Shown here: positions 26,635 to 35,013 of the stretch, piece by piece
Numbering within the stretch: position 1 is the stretch's first letter
Layout: each line of letters starts with the position of its first letter
NCBI GenBank assembly: GCA_025450235.1
Contig: JANWHX010000225.1
Span: forward strand, 1 to 36,367
Source of the DNA: Chitinophagaceae bacterium
GTDB lineage: Bacteria; Bacteroidota; Bacteroidia; Chitinophagales; Chitinophagaceae
Direction: 5' to 3'
Length of the DNA stretch: 36,367 nt
The notes under the pieces: generated by a model
Seen by the model: only the letters and a program-made list of their open reading frames with translations
The model's database searches: none
What the model was told of the DNA's origin: nothing
Made by a program: the position numbers and the translations under genes

Positions 26635-28341
26635 TTAGTTTTCCGAAGATCTTATATCAATTACTCGCAATTGTAGATTTTTCTCTCCATTCCATTCATT
26701 TTCATCAATCTTGAAAACGATATCCACAGGTTTTTTCATTTGCAACAGCGGCAATTTCTCTGCCATTCCAAATCCAATCCCGGTGATTGTTACATTGTCG
26801 GCAGATTGGCGAACGGATACACGGAGATGTTGTTCTTTAACTATTTTGGAATACCCGGTGTCCATTGCGTTACGGCAAACAAATACAGGACGCAAATTCT
26901 CCGGTCCGAATGGCTCCATTTGACCAAGTATATTATAGAAAGGCCATTTAATATCTTTTAATGAAATTTCAGCATCAATTACGATCTCAGGTATCAGCTG
27001 ATCGGGATGAATCGTAGATGAGACAACTTCTTCAAATTTATTTCTGAATGCATCCACCTGGTCAATTTCGAGGGTCATACCAGCGGCGGCAAAATGACCC
27101 CCATAGCCGAGCAAATGTTCACGACAGGCATGAATGGCTTCATAGAGATTAAAACCCGGAACACTCCTGGCACTGCCGGATGCAAATTCGCCTGATTGGG
27201 TCAATACAATAGTTGGCCGGTAGTGATGTTCTATAAGTCTTGAGGCAACAATCCCCACCACCCCCTTGTGCCAATGAGGTTTGAACACTAACGTTGACCT
27301 GCGTTCTCTCCATTCTTCATTTGCGCCAATCAGCGCCAATGCTTCTTCCGTAATATTAATATCGGCTTCTTTTCTGTCGGTATTATCGCTGTGCAACATC
27401 TCCGCATAATGGAAAGCCTCTTCATCGCTGTCTGCCACAAACATCTGGACCGCCTTTCTCGCATCATCCATTCTTCCGGCGGCATTTACTCTCGGAGCGA
27501 TCATGAAAACAAGATTGCTGATATGCAAATCCTGTTTCAACCCGCTTAACTGTATCAGGGCTTTGATCCCTTTGTTAGGATCCGCATTTACTTTTTTTAA
27601 ACCATGATAGGCAAGAATCCGGTTTTCATTCGTCATGGGAACGATATCCGCAGCGATTGCTGTAGCGACGAGGTCGAGATATTCGAAAACATGTTCATCG
27701 CCCAGGCCAAACTGTGGTGCCAGCGCGGTGATCAATTTAAATCCAACACCGCAACCACATAACTCTTTATACGGATAATTACAATCTATTTGCTTTGGGT
27801 TCAAAATAGCAATGGCCGGTGGTAAAATGTCATCGGGCAAATGATGATCGCAAACAATGAAATCGATAGCCATTTGCTTTGCATAGGCAATAAGCTCAGC
27901 CGATTTGATACCGCAATCAAGTGAAATAATCAGTGTGAAATTATTTTCTTTGGCAAAATCAATTCCTGCTTTGCTTACGCCATATCCTTCGCGGTAACGG
28001 TTTGGAATGTAAAAATCAAGATGCGGATGAACTTTTCTTAAGAATTGATACATGCAGGCAACAGCTGTCGTACCATCCACGTCATAATCCCCAAAAACCA
28101 AAATTCTTTCATTGTTGCTTATGGCTAACAAAATTCTTTCAACTGCTTTGTCCATGTCTTTCATCAGCCAGGGATCATGCAAATCAGAGAGAGCCGGGCG
28201 GAAAAAATTCTTAGCCTTTTCAAATGTTTCAATATCCCGTTGTACCAGTATTTTGCAAATTACCGGATGTATTTTAAGGGCTTGCTGTAACGCATCCACT
28301 CTTGATTCGTCTGCTCTTAATATTTTCCATCTTTTCTGCAT
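26635..28341 (-). CDS. recJ: Single-stranded-DNA exonuclease RecJ
   Basis: 568-residue RecJ, the 5'-to-3' single-strand exonuclease used in recombinational repair and mismatch repair. DHH-family motifs: GDYDVDG at 84-90, SLDCGI at 140-145, CDHHLPD at 164-170 (motif III), and in the DHHA1 domain GYGGHFAAAGMTL at 412-424. A C-terminal OB-fold (about 455-568) ends with LQLRVIDIRSSEN. The length is normal for the family. It lies downstream of the polyprenyl synthase on the same strand, with a 121-bp gap filled by direct repeats. The start follows directly after those repeats, and I see no Shine-Dalgarno sequence. Confidence 0.96.
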   Translation of the reverse strand: MQKRWKILRADESRVDALQQALKIHPVICKILVQRDIETFEKAKNFFRPALSDLHDPWLMKDMDKAVERILLAISNNERILVFGDYDVDGTTAVACMYQFLRKVHPHLDFYIPNRYREGYGVSKAGIDFAKENNFTLIISLDCGIKSAELIAYAKQMAIDFIVCDHHLPDDILPPAIAILNPKQIDCNYPYKELCGCGVGFKLITALAPQFGLGDEHVFEYLDLVATAIAADIVPMTNENRILAYHGLKKVNADPNKGIKALIQLSGLKQDLHISNLVFMIAPRVNAAGRMDDARKAVQMFVADSDEEAFHYAEMLHSDNTDRKEADINITEEALALIGANEEWRERRSTLVFKPHWHKGVVGIVASRLIEHHYRPTIVLTQSGEFASGSARSVPGFNLYEAIHACREHLLGYGGHFAAAGMTLEIDQVDAFRNKFEEVVSSTIHPDQLIPEIVIDAEISLKDIKWPFYNILGQMEPFGPENLRPVFVCRNAMDTGYSKIVKEQHLRVSVRQSADNVTITGIGFGMAEKLPLLQMKKPVDIVFKIDENEWNGEKNLQLRVIDIRSSEN

Positions 28342-28345
28342 AAAA

Positions 28346-28464
28346 AAATCCGCGCAATCAAAATCAATCCTTTTAATCCGTGATCACAATCCTTCAATCC
28401 GTGATCCAACCGTGAAATCAAACTAATCTTTCAATCCGTGATCACAATCCTTTAATCCGCGATC
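28346..28464. repeat. AATCCGTGATC direct-repeat array with a 58-bp duplication
   Basis: Core copies AATCCGTGATC lie at 28375, 28396 and 28433, with AATCCGCGATC at 28454. Spacings of 21, 37 and 21 bp show a 58-bp unit repeated twice. A degenerate copy (AATCCGCGCAATC) lies next to the recJ start. The array fills the whole gap between recJ and the polyprenyl synthase, and its last copy overlaps the synthase stop codon. Confidence 0.75.
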
Positions 28465-29425
28465 AATATTTCCGGTCTGTCACATACAACACCAGATCTT
28501 CCAACCCTTTTCGTACGGGAGTTTCAGAAAACTGCCGTAATACCTGTAAGGCATCATTCTTATATTGGTTCATCCTTTCCGTTGCATAACTGATACCTCC
28601 ACTTTCTTCCACTTTCTTAACAACCCACCGAACTTTTTCTTTATCGGTATTATTGTTCTTAACAATATAGATCATCTTCCTTCGTGTCTCTTTATCCACG
28701 TTGTTTAATGAGTAGATAAGCGGCAGGGTCAGTTTTTTTTCTTTGATGTCATTCCCGGTTGGTTTACCCACATTGTCGCTGGCGTAGTCAAAAAGGTCGT
28801 CTTTTATCTGGAAAGCAATACCGGCTTTTTCACCAAAACAGCGCATTTTTTCGGTAAGATCATCGTCATGGCTGGTCGACCAGGCGCCGGCCGCACAGGC
28901 AGAAGCTAAAAGGGAGGCTGTTTTATTCTTTATGATCTCAAAATAAATGTCCTCTTTCAGATTAAGAGACCGGGCCTTTTCGAGCTGAAGCAGCTCCCCT
29001 TCACTCATTTTCCGAACTGCGTCCGAAAGAATATGAAGTATCCGGTGATCATTGTGGTCCAGTGACAACAGGAGTCCTTTTGCCAGCAGGTAATCCCCAA
29101 TAAGTACGTTTGCTTTTGCTTTCCAAAGGGCATAAGTTGAAAAAAAACCTCGCCTTTCCATAGAATCATCTACCACATCATCATGGACCAGCGTGGCAGT
29201 ATGCAAAAGTTCTACAAGCGAGGCTGCGCGGTATGCTGAGTCGTTAACCTCTGCGCAAAGTTTAGCTGAAAGCAGTACAAACATGGGCCGGAGTTGTTTG
29301 CCTTTGCGTTTTACAATGAAACGCATGATGCGATCCAGTAACGGGGTCTGGCTTCGAACGGCTTCTTTGAAGCGGGATTCAAATATTTTCAATTCATCTT
29401 TAATCAGGTGGACCGGCAGTTGCAT
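28463..29425 (-). CDS. Long-chain polyprenyl diphosphate synthase
   Basis: 320-residue trans-isoprenyl diphosphate synthase that extends farnesyl diphosphate to the side chain of menaquinone. I chose the ATG at 29423-29425 (QLPVHLIKDELKIFE) over an upstream in-frame TTG. The first Asp-rich motif is HDDVVDDSMERR (from His81) and the second is KDDLFD at 208-213. The residue five before the first DDxxD is Ala76, with no bulky aromatic blocker, which favours a long product, consistent with Bacteroidota that use MK-7. Also conserved are GKQLRP (42-47) and the GDYLLAKG loop. The final TGA falls inside the repeat array that follows. The exact chain length (hepta- or octaprenyl) cannot be read from sequence. 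Confidence 0.92.
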   Translation of the reverse strand: MQLPVHLIKDELKIFESRFKEAVRSQTPLLDRIMRFIVKRKGKQLRPMFVLLSAKLCAEVNDSAYRAASLVELLHTATLVHDDVVDDSMERRGFFSTYALWKAKANVLIGDYLLAKGLLLSLDHNDHRILHILSDAVRKMSEGELLQLEKARSLNLKEDIYFEIIKNKTASLLASACAAGAWSTSHDDDLTEKMRCFGEKAGIAFQIKDDLFDYASDNVGKPTGNDIKEKKLTLPLIYSLNNVDKETRRKMIYIVKNNNTDKEKVRWVVKKVEESGGISYATERMNQYKNDALQVLRQFSETPVRKGLEDLVLYVTDRKY

Positions 29426-29545
29426 AATTAAGTTTGGCAATTTACGCCGCAAAAAAATAATGACTGAAAATGAAACAAAGTCGATTTTTTAACCACCGGT
29501 CGATGGGAGAACAAACATTACGAATGGAAATAATTAGTACAAAAA

Positions 29546-29576
29546 TTTGGTAGTTAATGCTTAAGCCCTAATTTTG
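29546..29576 (+). promoter_or_regulatory. Strong Bacteroidota promoter of the OmpA-family gene
   Basis: TTTG at 29546-29549 and TAATTTTG at 29569-29576 match both consensus elements exactly with the ideal 19-bp spacing. The expected transcription start is about 40 bp before the ATG at 29624. This is the best promoter in the window. Confidence 0.8.
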
Positions 29577-29623
29577 CATTTTTATTAGCATATAGAATTC
29601 GTTTAAAATCTTAATCCTTAGTT

Positions 29624-31336
29624 ATGGCAAGCAAAAAGTACATCCTATTAGCAGGCATCCTTTGTCTGCTGTTTTCGTCAGCATTTTCACAAGCTCCAGT
29701 TCGGTCTTACGAGGACTCTTCGGTGATCCCATCCAAGAGAATGCCTCAATACACTGAGTTTATGGCAGGAACAAATAATTTCCCTGCAAAACCCCGAAAT
29801 CAATGGGAAATCGGATTAAAGGCCGGTATGTTCAGGATCAGCGGCGATGTCGCCTCTGAAATGAACCTGGGTCTTGGACTGCACGTCCGCAAGGCATTTG
29901 GGTATGTATTCTCAATGCGACTTGAATACATGTACGGATGGGGAAGCGGCCTCGACTGGACAGCCAACCAGAATACCGCTAAGAATGTTGCATGGCAGGG
30001 ACCCACGGTCGCGACAAGATATTCGGCGCCTTACAGAGCTCCTAACGGTACTGTAATTTCCACAATGGCTGGTGTTGGCGGTAGTCCTGCTGCGCCATTT
30101 GATATTGTTTATTACAATTATAAAGCAAAAGTACAGGACCTGTCGCTCCAGGGTATAATAACACTAAACAATATCCGGTTTCATAAAGCCAAGACCGGAT
30201 TTAATTTCTATGGCTTTGGTGGTTTGGGGGTAACGGTTTATGAGACCAAGATAAACGCCTTAAATGGCAGTGCTAAGTACGCATTCAATGGTATCTCCGG
30301 TAGCGTGTACGAGAATCGCAAAGACACTAAGAATGCCATAAAGGATTTGCTGGATGATAGCTGGGAAACGGCAGCGGAGAGCCAGGGAAACCGCCGGCCG
30401 AAAATGGGTAGCAATACATTGAAACCGTCGGGCACAATTGGTGCTGGTATGGCCTTTAAATTAAACAACAGATGGAATCTTGCACTGGAAGATCGTTTGA
30501 CCATCGTTAAAGATGATCTGTTGGATGGTCAACGCTGGGCTGAAAATCCATGGGGCGACGCCTCTCTCACCGCTGACTATGATTCTTACAACTTTCTCAG
30601 CTTGGGAATTAATTATAATATCGGATCTAAAGCGGTTGAGCCATTGTGGTGGTTAAATCCACTGGACTATGCTTATGCAGAAATTCGCAACCCCAAGCTC
30701 ATGAAAATACCAAAGCCAGTATTGCCTGACAGCGATGGCGATGGTGTTACTGATCAGTTTGACCGTGAACAAACACCTGCTAATTGCCCGGTCGATACCC
30801 ATGGCGTAAGCCGCGATACCGACGGTGATGGTGTTCCTGATTGTAAGGATAAAGAACTGGTTACTCCAACTTATTGCCAGCCTGTAGATGCTGATGGCGT
30901 GGGTAAATGTCCTGTTCCATGCCCGACTTGCGAAGGTTGTCCTGATCTGTGTAAAGGTGGTCAACCTGGTGGCTGTAGTGAAAAACTTGGAATGTTACCT
31001 AGCATCTCTTTCAAAGAGGGTTCAAATGTGCTTAGTAAAGACGCTGAAGCCGTTTTAGCTTCAGTTGCAGGAAGAATGCGCAATAATCCTGAATGTAAAG
31101 TGGTAGTTATCGGCTACTGCGCATCGGATAAAAAACAACAGCAGATGAGCTGGGATCATGTAAACAAGGTAATAACTTACCTGGTAGAAAAAGAAGGTAT
31201 AAGCGCCGACCGCTTTATCTTCAACTATGGACAGGAAGGTGGCGATTGCAATACAGTTGATCTTCGTGCAGCTTCAGAAGGCGAAGAAGGACCTAATACA
31301 GTGGCTCCTCCTCACCCCAATCTGCGTAAAAAATAA
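29624..31336 (+). CDS. OmpA-family outer-membrane protein with TSP3 repeats
   Basis: 570-residue envelope protein. Signal peptide 1-22 (cut near AFS-Q); an outer-membrane beta-barrel-like part about 50-350 (alternating strands such as WEIGLKAGMFRISGDV, FNFYGFGGLGVTVYE, FLSLGINYNIG); calcium-binding thrombospondin-3 type repeats around 365-410 (DSDGDGV, DTDGDGV); a Cys-rich linker with CPVPCPTCEGCPDLC; and a C-terminal OmpA domain from about 455. In that domain the segment aligned with the peptidoglycan-binding NxxLSxRRAxxV reads QQQMSWDHVNKV, so the usual Arg is replaced by His, and the chain ends in an unusual Pro/Glu-rich tail. It has its own strong promoter and terminator and is probably abundant. 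Confidence 0.88.
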   Translation: MASKKYILLAGILCLLFSSAFSQAPVRSYEDSSVIPSKRMPQYTEFMAGTNNFPAKPRNQWEIGLKAGMFRISGDVASEMNLGLGLHVRKAFGYVFSMRLEYMYGWGSGLDWTANQNTAKNVAWQGPTVATRYSAPYRAPNGTVISTMAGVGGSPAAPFDIVYYNYKAKVQDLSLQGIITLNNIRFHKAKTGFNFYGFGGLGVTVYETKINALNGSAKYAFNGISGSVYENRKDTKNAIKDLLDDSWETAAESQGNRRPKMGSNTLKPSGTIGAGMAFKLNNRWNLALEDRLTIVKDDLLDGQRWAENPWGDASLTADYDSYNFLSLGINYNIGSKAVEPLWWLNPLDYAYAEIRNPKLMKIPKPVLPDSDGDGVTDQFDREQTPANCPVDTHGVSRDTDGDGVPDCKDKELVTPTYCQPVDADGVGKCPVPCPTCEGCPDLCKGGQPGGCSEKLGMLPSISFKEGSNVLSKDAEAVLASVAGRMRNNPECKVVVIGYCASDKKQQQMSWDHVNKVITYLVEKEGISADRFIFNYGQEGGDCNTVDLRAASEGEEGPNTVAPPHPNLRKK

Positions 31337-31373
31337 CGTAAGTAGGTGATTACTTTTTGCTGATAGATTAAGT

Positions 31374-31403
31374 CCCTCCCCAGTTCTGGGGAGGGTTTTT
31401 TTT
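31374..31403 (+). terminator. Strong Rho-independent terminator of the OmpA-family gene
   Basis: Perfect 10-bp GC-rich stem CCCTCCCCAG / CTGGGGAGGG, TT loop, followed by eight T. It lies 37 bp past the stop codon. Confidence 0.93.
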
Positions 31404-31525
31404 ATCGCGAATCACGGATTTCACGGATTATTGATCACGGATTAACGGATATCCTGGATTTCGGGACGATTGCCTTTGAATCCGCAAAATCTTCCATTTT
31501 ATCCGTGAAATCCGCGATTCGTGAT
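31404..31525. repeat. 122-bp inverted-repeat element
   Basis: The 25-bp left arm at 31404-31428 and the right arm at 31501-31525 are inverted copies of each other with 23 of 25 positions the same. The 72-bp interior also holds GATCACGGATT, the reverse complement of the core of the 28346-28464 array. It begins directly after the terminator T-run. It is a MITE- or REP-like intergenic element with no coding capacity. Confidence 0.75.
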
Positions 31526-31568
31526 GTTTATCAAAAGCTTAACCCTTGGGGTTTGGAGCCTGATATTT

Positions 31569-31602
31569 TTTGAGCAAGATTTGCCGGTAACAACTACCTT
31601 TG
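31569..31602 (+). promoter_or_regulatory. Candidate promoter of bamD
   Basis: TACCTTTG at 31595-31602 is an exact -7 match. TTTG at 31569-31572 is 22 bp upstream, slightly longer than ideal. The ATG is only 8 bp after the -7 box, implying a nearly leaderless mRNA. Confidence 0.5.
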
Positions 31603-31610
31603 CACACTTT

Positions 31611-32429
31611 ATGCGTCGTCTTTTACCAGTCTTCATAACAATCATTTTTCTTAGCAGTTGCAGTCAGGGAATCAATAAGATACTTAAGAATTCCGATCCC
31701 GAGTATAAGCTTCGCTATGCCGAACAATATTTTGTAAAAAAGAAATACAATAAAGCGCAGGTGCTGTATGAAGACGTCATGCCTTTTTACAAAACCCGGC
31801 CGGAATTTCCGGACATTTATTATAAGTATGCTTATTGCGCCTACTACCAGGCTGATTATTTCAATGCGGAAAACCTTTTTAAGACTTTCATAGAAATATT
31901 CCCAAATAGTGCCAAGTCGGAAGAAATGGACTATATGAGAGCCTATTCGTTTTATAAGCAATCACCCAAGCCCGAGTTGGACCAGACAAACACCATAAAG
32001 GCAATAGGGATGATGCAGACCTTTATTAATACGCACCCGGGCTCAGCGCGTAATAAAGAAGCTTCAGAGATAATAGACATATGCAGGGCAAAGCTGGAGA
32101 CCAAGGATTTTAAAAGTGCTCAATTATATTACGACATGGGTCAGTTTCGTGCGGCAGGTGTCGCATTTGCCGCATTACTGAATTCATATCCCGAATCTTC
32201 CCGCGGGGATGAATATAAACTGATGATCATAAAATCCTATTATCGTTATGCTGAACTAAGTATTGAAGACAAGAAACCGGAACGATTTGAACATGTTATA
32301 AGTGAATACCAGGATTTCGTGGACCGGTTCCCGGAAAGTAAATTACGTAAAGAAGCAGAAGACTATCTGAATCTATCACAATCACAAATAAAAAAATTGT
32401 CGTATGAGCAAATTAAGACGCCAGCTTAG
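31611..32429 (+). CDS. bamD: Outer membrane assembly lipoprotein BamD
   Basis: 272-residue BamD, the essential TPR lipoprotein of the BAM complex that folds beta-barrel proteins into the outer membrane. The frame is open from 31521, but the ATG at 31611 gives a proper lipoprotein signal (MRRLLPVFITIIFLSSC, Cys17). The mature part opens with QGINKILKNSDPEYKLRYAEQYF, a Bacteroidota BamD hallmark, followed by TPR-like helical pairs: KYNKAQVLYEDVMPFY, YQADYFNAENLFKTFIEIFP, and QFRAAGVAFAALLNSYPES. It is followed by rpoZ with a 26-bp overlap, an arrangement common in this phylum. Confidence 0.92.
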   Translation: MRRLLPVFITIIFLSSCSQGINKILKNSDPEYKLRYAEQYFVKKKYNKAQVLYEDVMPFYKTRPEFPDIYYKYAYCAYYQADYFNAENLFKTFIEIFPNSAKSEEMDYMRAYSFYKQSPKPELDQTNTIKAIGMMQTFINTHPGSARNKEASEIIDICRAKLETKDFKSAQLYYDMGQFRAAGVAFAALLNSYPESSRGDEYKLMIIKSYYRYAELSIEDKKPERFEHVISEYQDFVDRFPESKLRKEAEDYLNLSQSQIKKLSYEQIKTPA

Positions 32430-32745
32430 TGCCGGCATTACAAATAATGTTGAGACAAAAAGCCTGGATGATATTAAGAATAAGACAGGCAATATCTATG
32501 AATCTATTGCTATTATTGGCAAAAGAGCTAACCAGATCAATATCTCTTTGAAAGAGGAATTGCATAACAAGCTCGATGAGTTTGCCAGCCATACCGATAG
32601 TCTCGAAGAAATCCACGAGAATAAAGAGCAAATTGAGATCTCACGGGCTTATGAAAGAATGCCCAACCCCGCCTTGCTGGCTACACAGGAGTTCATGGAG
32701 GATAAGGTGTATTTCCGTAAGGAAGAAGATGAGTTATTTAGCTAA
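32404..32745 (+). CDS. rpoZ: RNA polymerase omega subunit
   Basis: 113-residue omega (Rpb6-like) subunit, which helps assemble RNA polymerase by clamping the beta' chain. The family core is TGNIYESIAIIGKRANQI at about 29-46, followed by the Bacteroidota form of the next helices (LKEELHNKLDEFASHTD). The start overlaps bamD by 26 bp in another frame. I keep it because the N-terminal extension of about 25 residues before the core is usual in the phylum. A strong terminator follows, so bamD and rpoZ form a two-gene unit separate from coaBC. Confidence 0.92.
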   Translation: MSKLRRQLSAGITNNVETKSLDDIKNKTGNIYESIAIIGKRANQINISLKEELHNKLDEFASHTDSLEEIHENKEQIEISRAYERMPNPALLATQEFMEDKVYFRKEEDELFS

Positions 32746-32767
32746 ATTTCTGTTATAGGAACATATG

Positions 32768-32803
32768 AAAGCGATCTCGTCGAAGTCGGGATCGCTTTTT
32801 ATT
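32768..32803 (+). terminator. Terminator of the bamD-rpoZ unit
   Basis: Stem AAAGCGATCTCG / CGGGATCGCTTT (12 bp, one T-G wobble) with a 7-nt loop, then TTATTTAG. It lies 22 bp past the rpoZ stop. Confidence 0.85.
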
Positions 32804-32892
32804 TAGACCTCATGGTCCCAATGTTTCGGTTACTTTCTCCGAAGAAGATGACCAACTGTCCTTAAGCAGTATGAGGTTTTATAACTAAATGG

Positions 32893-32900
32893 TACTTTTG
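32893..32900 (+). promoter_or_regulatory. Candidate -7 element of coaBC
   Basis: TACTTTTG matches TAnnTTTG and lies just 6 bp before the preferred coaBC ATG (32907). No TTTG is found at the correct distance upstream, so this is a weaker call than the others. If real it implies a leaderless mRNA. Confidence 0.35.
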
Positions 32901-32906
32901 ATGCGG

Positions 32907-34103
32907 ATGCTCAAGGGGAAAAAAATATTATTGGGAATTACAGGAAGCATTGCTGCCTATAAATCGATTTATCTTGTGCGCCTGCTTGTAAAAGCAGGTG
33001 CTGAAGTAAGGGTGATCATGACTCCTTCATCAAAAGATTTTGTATCGACTCTTACGCTTTCAACTCTTAGTCATCATCCTGTTCTTATTGAAATGTTTGA
33101 TGAGCAAAGCTGGTCAAACCATGTCATGCTTGGACGCTGGGCGGATGTAATGATCATAGCTCCGCTTAGCTGTAATACACTGGCCAAAATGGCAAATGGT
33201 CAATGCGATAATCTTTTGTTGGCGGTTTACCTCTCCGCAACATGTAAAGTTGTGGTTGCCCCCGCTATGGATGAGGACATGTGGAATCATCCTACAACAA
33301 AGGAAAATCTCAGGAAACTTGAATCGTTCGGTAATTCAATAATACCCGTCGAAAAAGGCGAGTTGGCCAGCGGATTGTTCGGGGATGGTCGAATGGCAGA
33401 GCCCGGGGATATTATAGAGTTCATAACAGCTAATTTTTTTTCAAAAGGTCCCCTTTCCGGTAAAAAAGTCCTTGTTACTGCCGGGCCCACATACGAAGCT
33501 ATTGACCCCGTTCGTTTTATTGGCAATCATTCATCGGGGAAAATGGGAATAGCTATTGCGAAGGAATTACATCACCGGGGCGCGGAAGTTACGTTGGTTA
33601 TTGGACCGGCGGCAACTGAGTTTTCTGCGAATGGAATTAATCTCGTTCGGGTAACCTCTGCAGAGGATATGTATAAAGCCTGTCATAAGGTATTTGCAGA
33701 TACGGATCTTGCTGTAATGTCGGCTGCGGTTGCCGATTATACCCCGGTAACAAGAGCAAAGGACAAGATCAAGAAGAAAGACGAAAGATTGCAGCTTGAA
33801 CTTACCAAAACAAAGGATATTCTAAAAAGCCTTGGGGAAAAAAAGAAGCCGGGCCAGGTATTGGTTGGCTTTGCATTGGAAACAGCAGACGAGAAGAAAC
33901 ATGCGTTGGAGAAGTTGGTGAAGAAAAATGCTGATATGATCATCCTGAATTCATTGAATGATACCGGCGCCGGGTTTGGACACGATACCAACAAGATCAC
34001 CATATTCAGGAAAAAAGGGAAAGAGATCGGTTTTACGACCAAATCAAAGGACGAAGTAGCAAAAGATATTGTCGACACCATAATTCGTTTTCATTATGCT
34101 TAA
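32907..34103 (+). CDS. coaBC: Bifunctional phosphopantothenoylcysteine decarboxylase / phosphopantothenate-cysteine ligase
   Basis: 398-residue coenzyme A synthesis enzyme: the C-terminal CoaB joins phosphopantothenate to cysteine and the N-terminal flavin CoaC domain decarboxylates the product. I chose the third of three close in-frame ATGs (32889, 32901, 32907), since MLKGKKILLGITGSIAAYKS is the standard start. CoaC shows the active-site His72 in NHVMLGRWAD, PLSCNTLAKMANG at 86-98 and PAMDEDMW at 119-126. The clamp loop reads LASGLFGDGRM, with Ser where E. coli has Cys. CoaB begins at about 185 with VTAGPTYEAIDPVRFIGN, then SSGKMG, AAVADYTP and ILNSLNDTGAGFG. It overlaps DUF4835 by 8 bp. 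Confidence 0.95.
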   Translation: MLKGKKILLGITGSIAAYKSIYLVRLLVKAGAEVRVIMTPSSKDFVSTLTLSTLSHHPVLIEMFDEQSWSNHVMLGRWADVMIIAPLSCNTLAKMANGQCDNLLLAVYLSATCKVVVAPAMDEDMWNHPTTKENLRKLESFGNSIIPVEKGELASGLFGDGRMAEPGDIIEFITANFFSKGPLSGKKVLVTAGPTYEAIDPVRFIGNHSSGKMGIAIAKELHHRGAEVTLVIGPAATEFSANGINLVRVTSAEDMYKACHKVFADTDLAVMSAAVADYTPVTRAKDKIKKKDERLQLELTKTKDILKSLGEKKKPGQVLVGFALETADEKKHALEKLVKKNADMIILNSLNDTGAGFGHDTNKITIFRKKGKEIGFTTKSKDEVAKDIVDTIIRFHYA

Positions 34104-35013
34104 AAAGACATTTTTTATCCTTTCGTTTGTCATTGCCTTCTTCATGGCAGACGCACAGGAAATACAAGCCCGGTTGACCCTGATCACAAGCCAGATCGGA
34201 ACCACCGTGAACAAAAGTGTATTTCAATCTCTTCAAACCGGGTTAATGAATTTTCTAAATAACAGGAAATGGACGAATGATGTTTTTCAAATCAATGAAA
34301 AAATACAGTGTAATTTCTTGCTGAGTATAGAAGAAGCGCTTCCCAATAATGTATTCCGGGGCAAACTAACAGTCCAGGCAGCCCGCCCGGTGTACCGCTC
34401 AACTTATGATTCTCCTATCATCAATTTCATGGACGATAATATTGTTTTTCGCTACCAGGAATTTCAGTCGATTGAATTCAATGAGAACCGGGTACAGGGC
34501 AACGATCCTGTAGCGGCGAATCTTATGGCTATTCTCGCTTACTATGTTAACATTATACTTGGTTTTGACTATGATTCGTTCTCTCTTCGCGGGGGTGATA
34601 ACTATTTTCAAAAAGCATGGAATATAGTGAACAACGCACCCGAGTCGGGAGAGATCAGCGGATGGAAATCATTTGAAGGGCTTCGCAACCGTTATTGGCT
34701 TGCGGAAAACCTCAATAATAACCGGTTTGCTTTGATTCATGATGTCCTTTATTCGTATTATCGCACCGGCCTGGATCTTTTCCTTGAGAATGAGGACGGG
34801 GGCAGGACGGGTGTCCTGAACAGTATAAACTACCTGAACACAATCAACACAGAAAACCCTAATTCAATGATCCTGCAATTTTTCTTCCAGGGAAAGACCT
34901 CTGAATTAGTAAAAATTTTCAGTAAGGCGAAGCCGGATGTAAAAACACGGGCGCGGGACATACTCAGTAAATTAGATATTACAAATTCCGCGGCGTATAA
35001 AGAACTGAAATGA
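34096..35013 (+). CDS. DUF4835 family exported protein
   Basis: 305-residue protein with a signal peptide (MLKKTFFILSFVIAFFMADA, cut before QE). It matches DUF4835 throughout, with the QARLTLITSQIGTTVNKSVFQSL opening, the NFLNNRKWTNDVF segment, MAILAYYVNIILGFDYDSF and ENPNSMILQFFFQGKTSEL. DUF4835 proteins are restricted mainly to Bacteroidota and regularly follow coaBC. The role is unknown, with an envelope location predicted. The start overlaps coaBC by 8 bp, and the stop overlaps the next gene by 4 bp (ATGA), so the three are translationally coupled. Confidence 0.9.
   Translation: MLKKTFFILSFVIAFFMADAQEIQARLTLITSQIGTTVNKSVFQSLQTGLMNFLNNRKWTNDVFQINEKIQCNFLLSIEEALPNNVFRGKLTVQAARPVYRSTYDSPIINFMDDNIVFRYQEFQSIEFNENRVQGNDPVAANLMAILAYYVNIILGFDYDSFSLRGGDNYFQKAWNIVNNAPESGEISGWKSFEGLRNRYWLAENLNNNRFALIHDVLYSYYRTGLDLFLENEDGGRTGVLNSINYLNTINTENPNSMILQFFFQGKTSELVKIFSKAKPDVKTRARDILSKLDITNSAAYKELK

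Noticed and set aside
26621-26640. AACTAA/TTAGTT hairpin as recJ terminator
   Set aside because: Only a 6-bp AT-rich stem overlapping the stop codon; too weak to call, although T-rich sequence follows on the minus strand.
28346-28464. Possible small CRISPR array
   Set aside because: The intervening segments are themselves repeated (58-bp duplication), the repeat is only 11 bp, and there are no cas genes.
31521-31610. 30-residue N-terminal extension of BamD
   Set aside because: It overlaps the inverted-repeat element and the promoter, and would displace the lipobox from the N-terminus.
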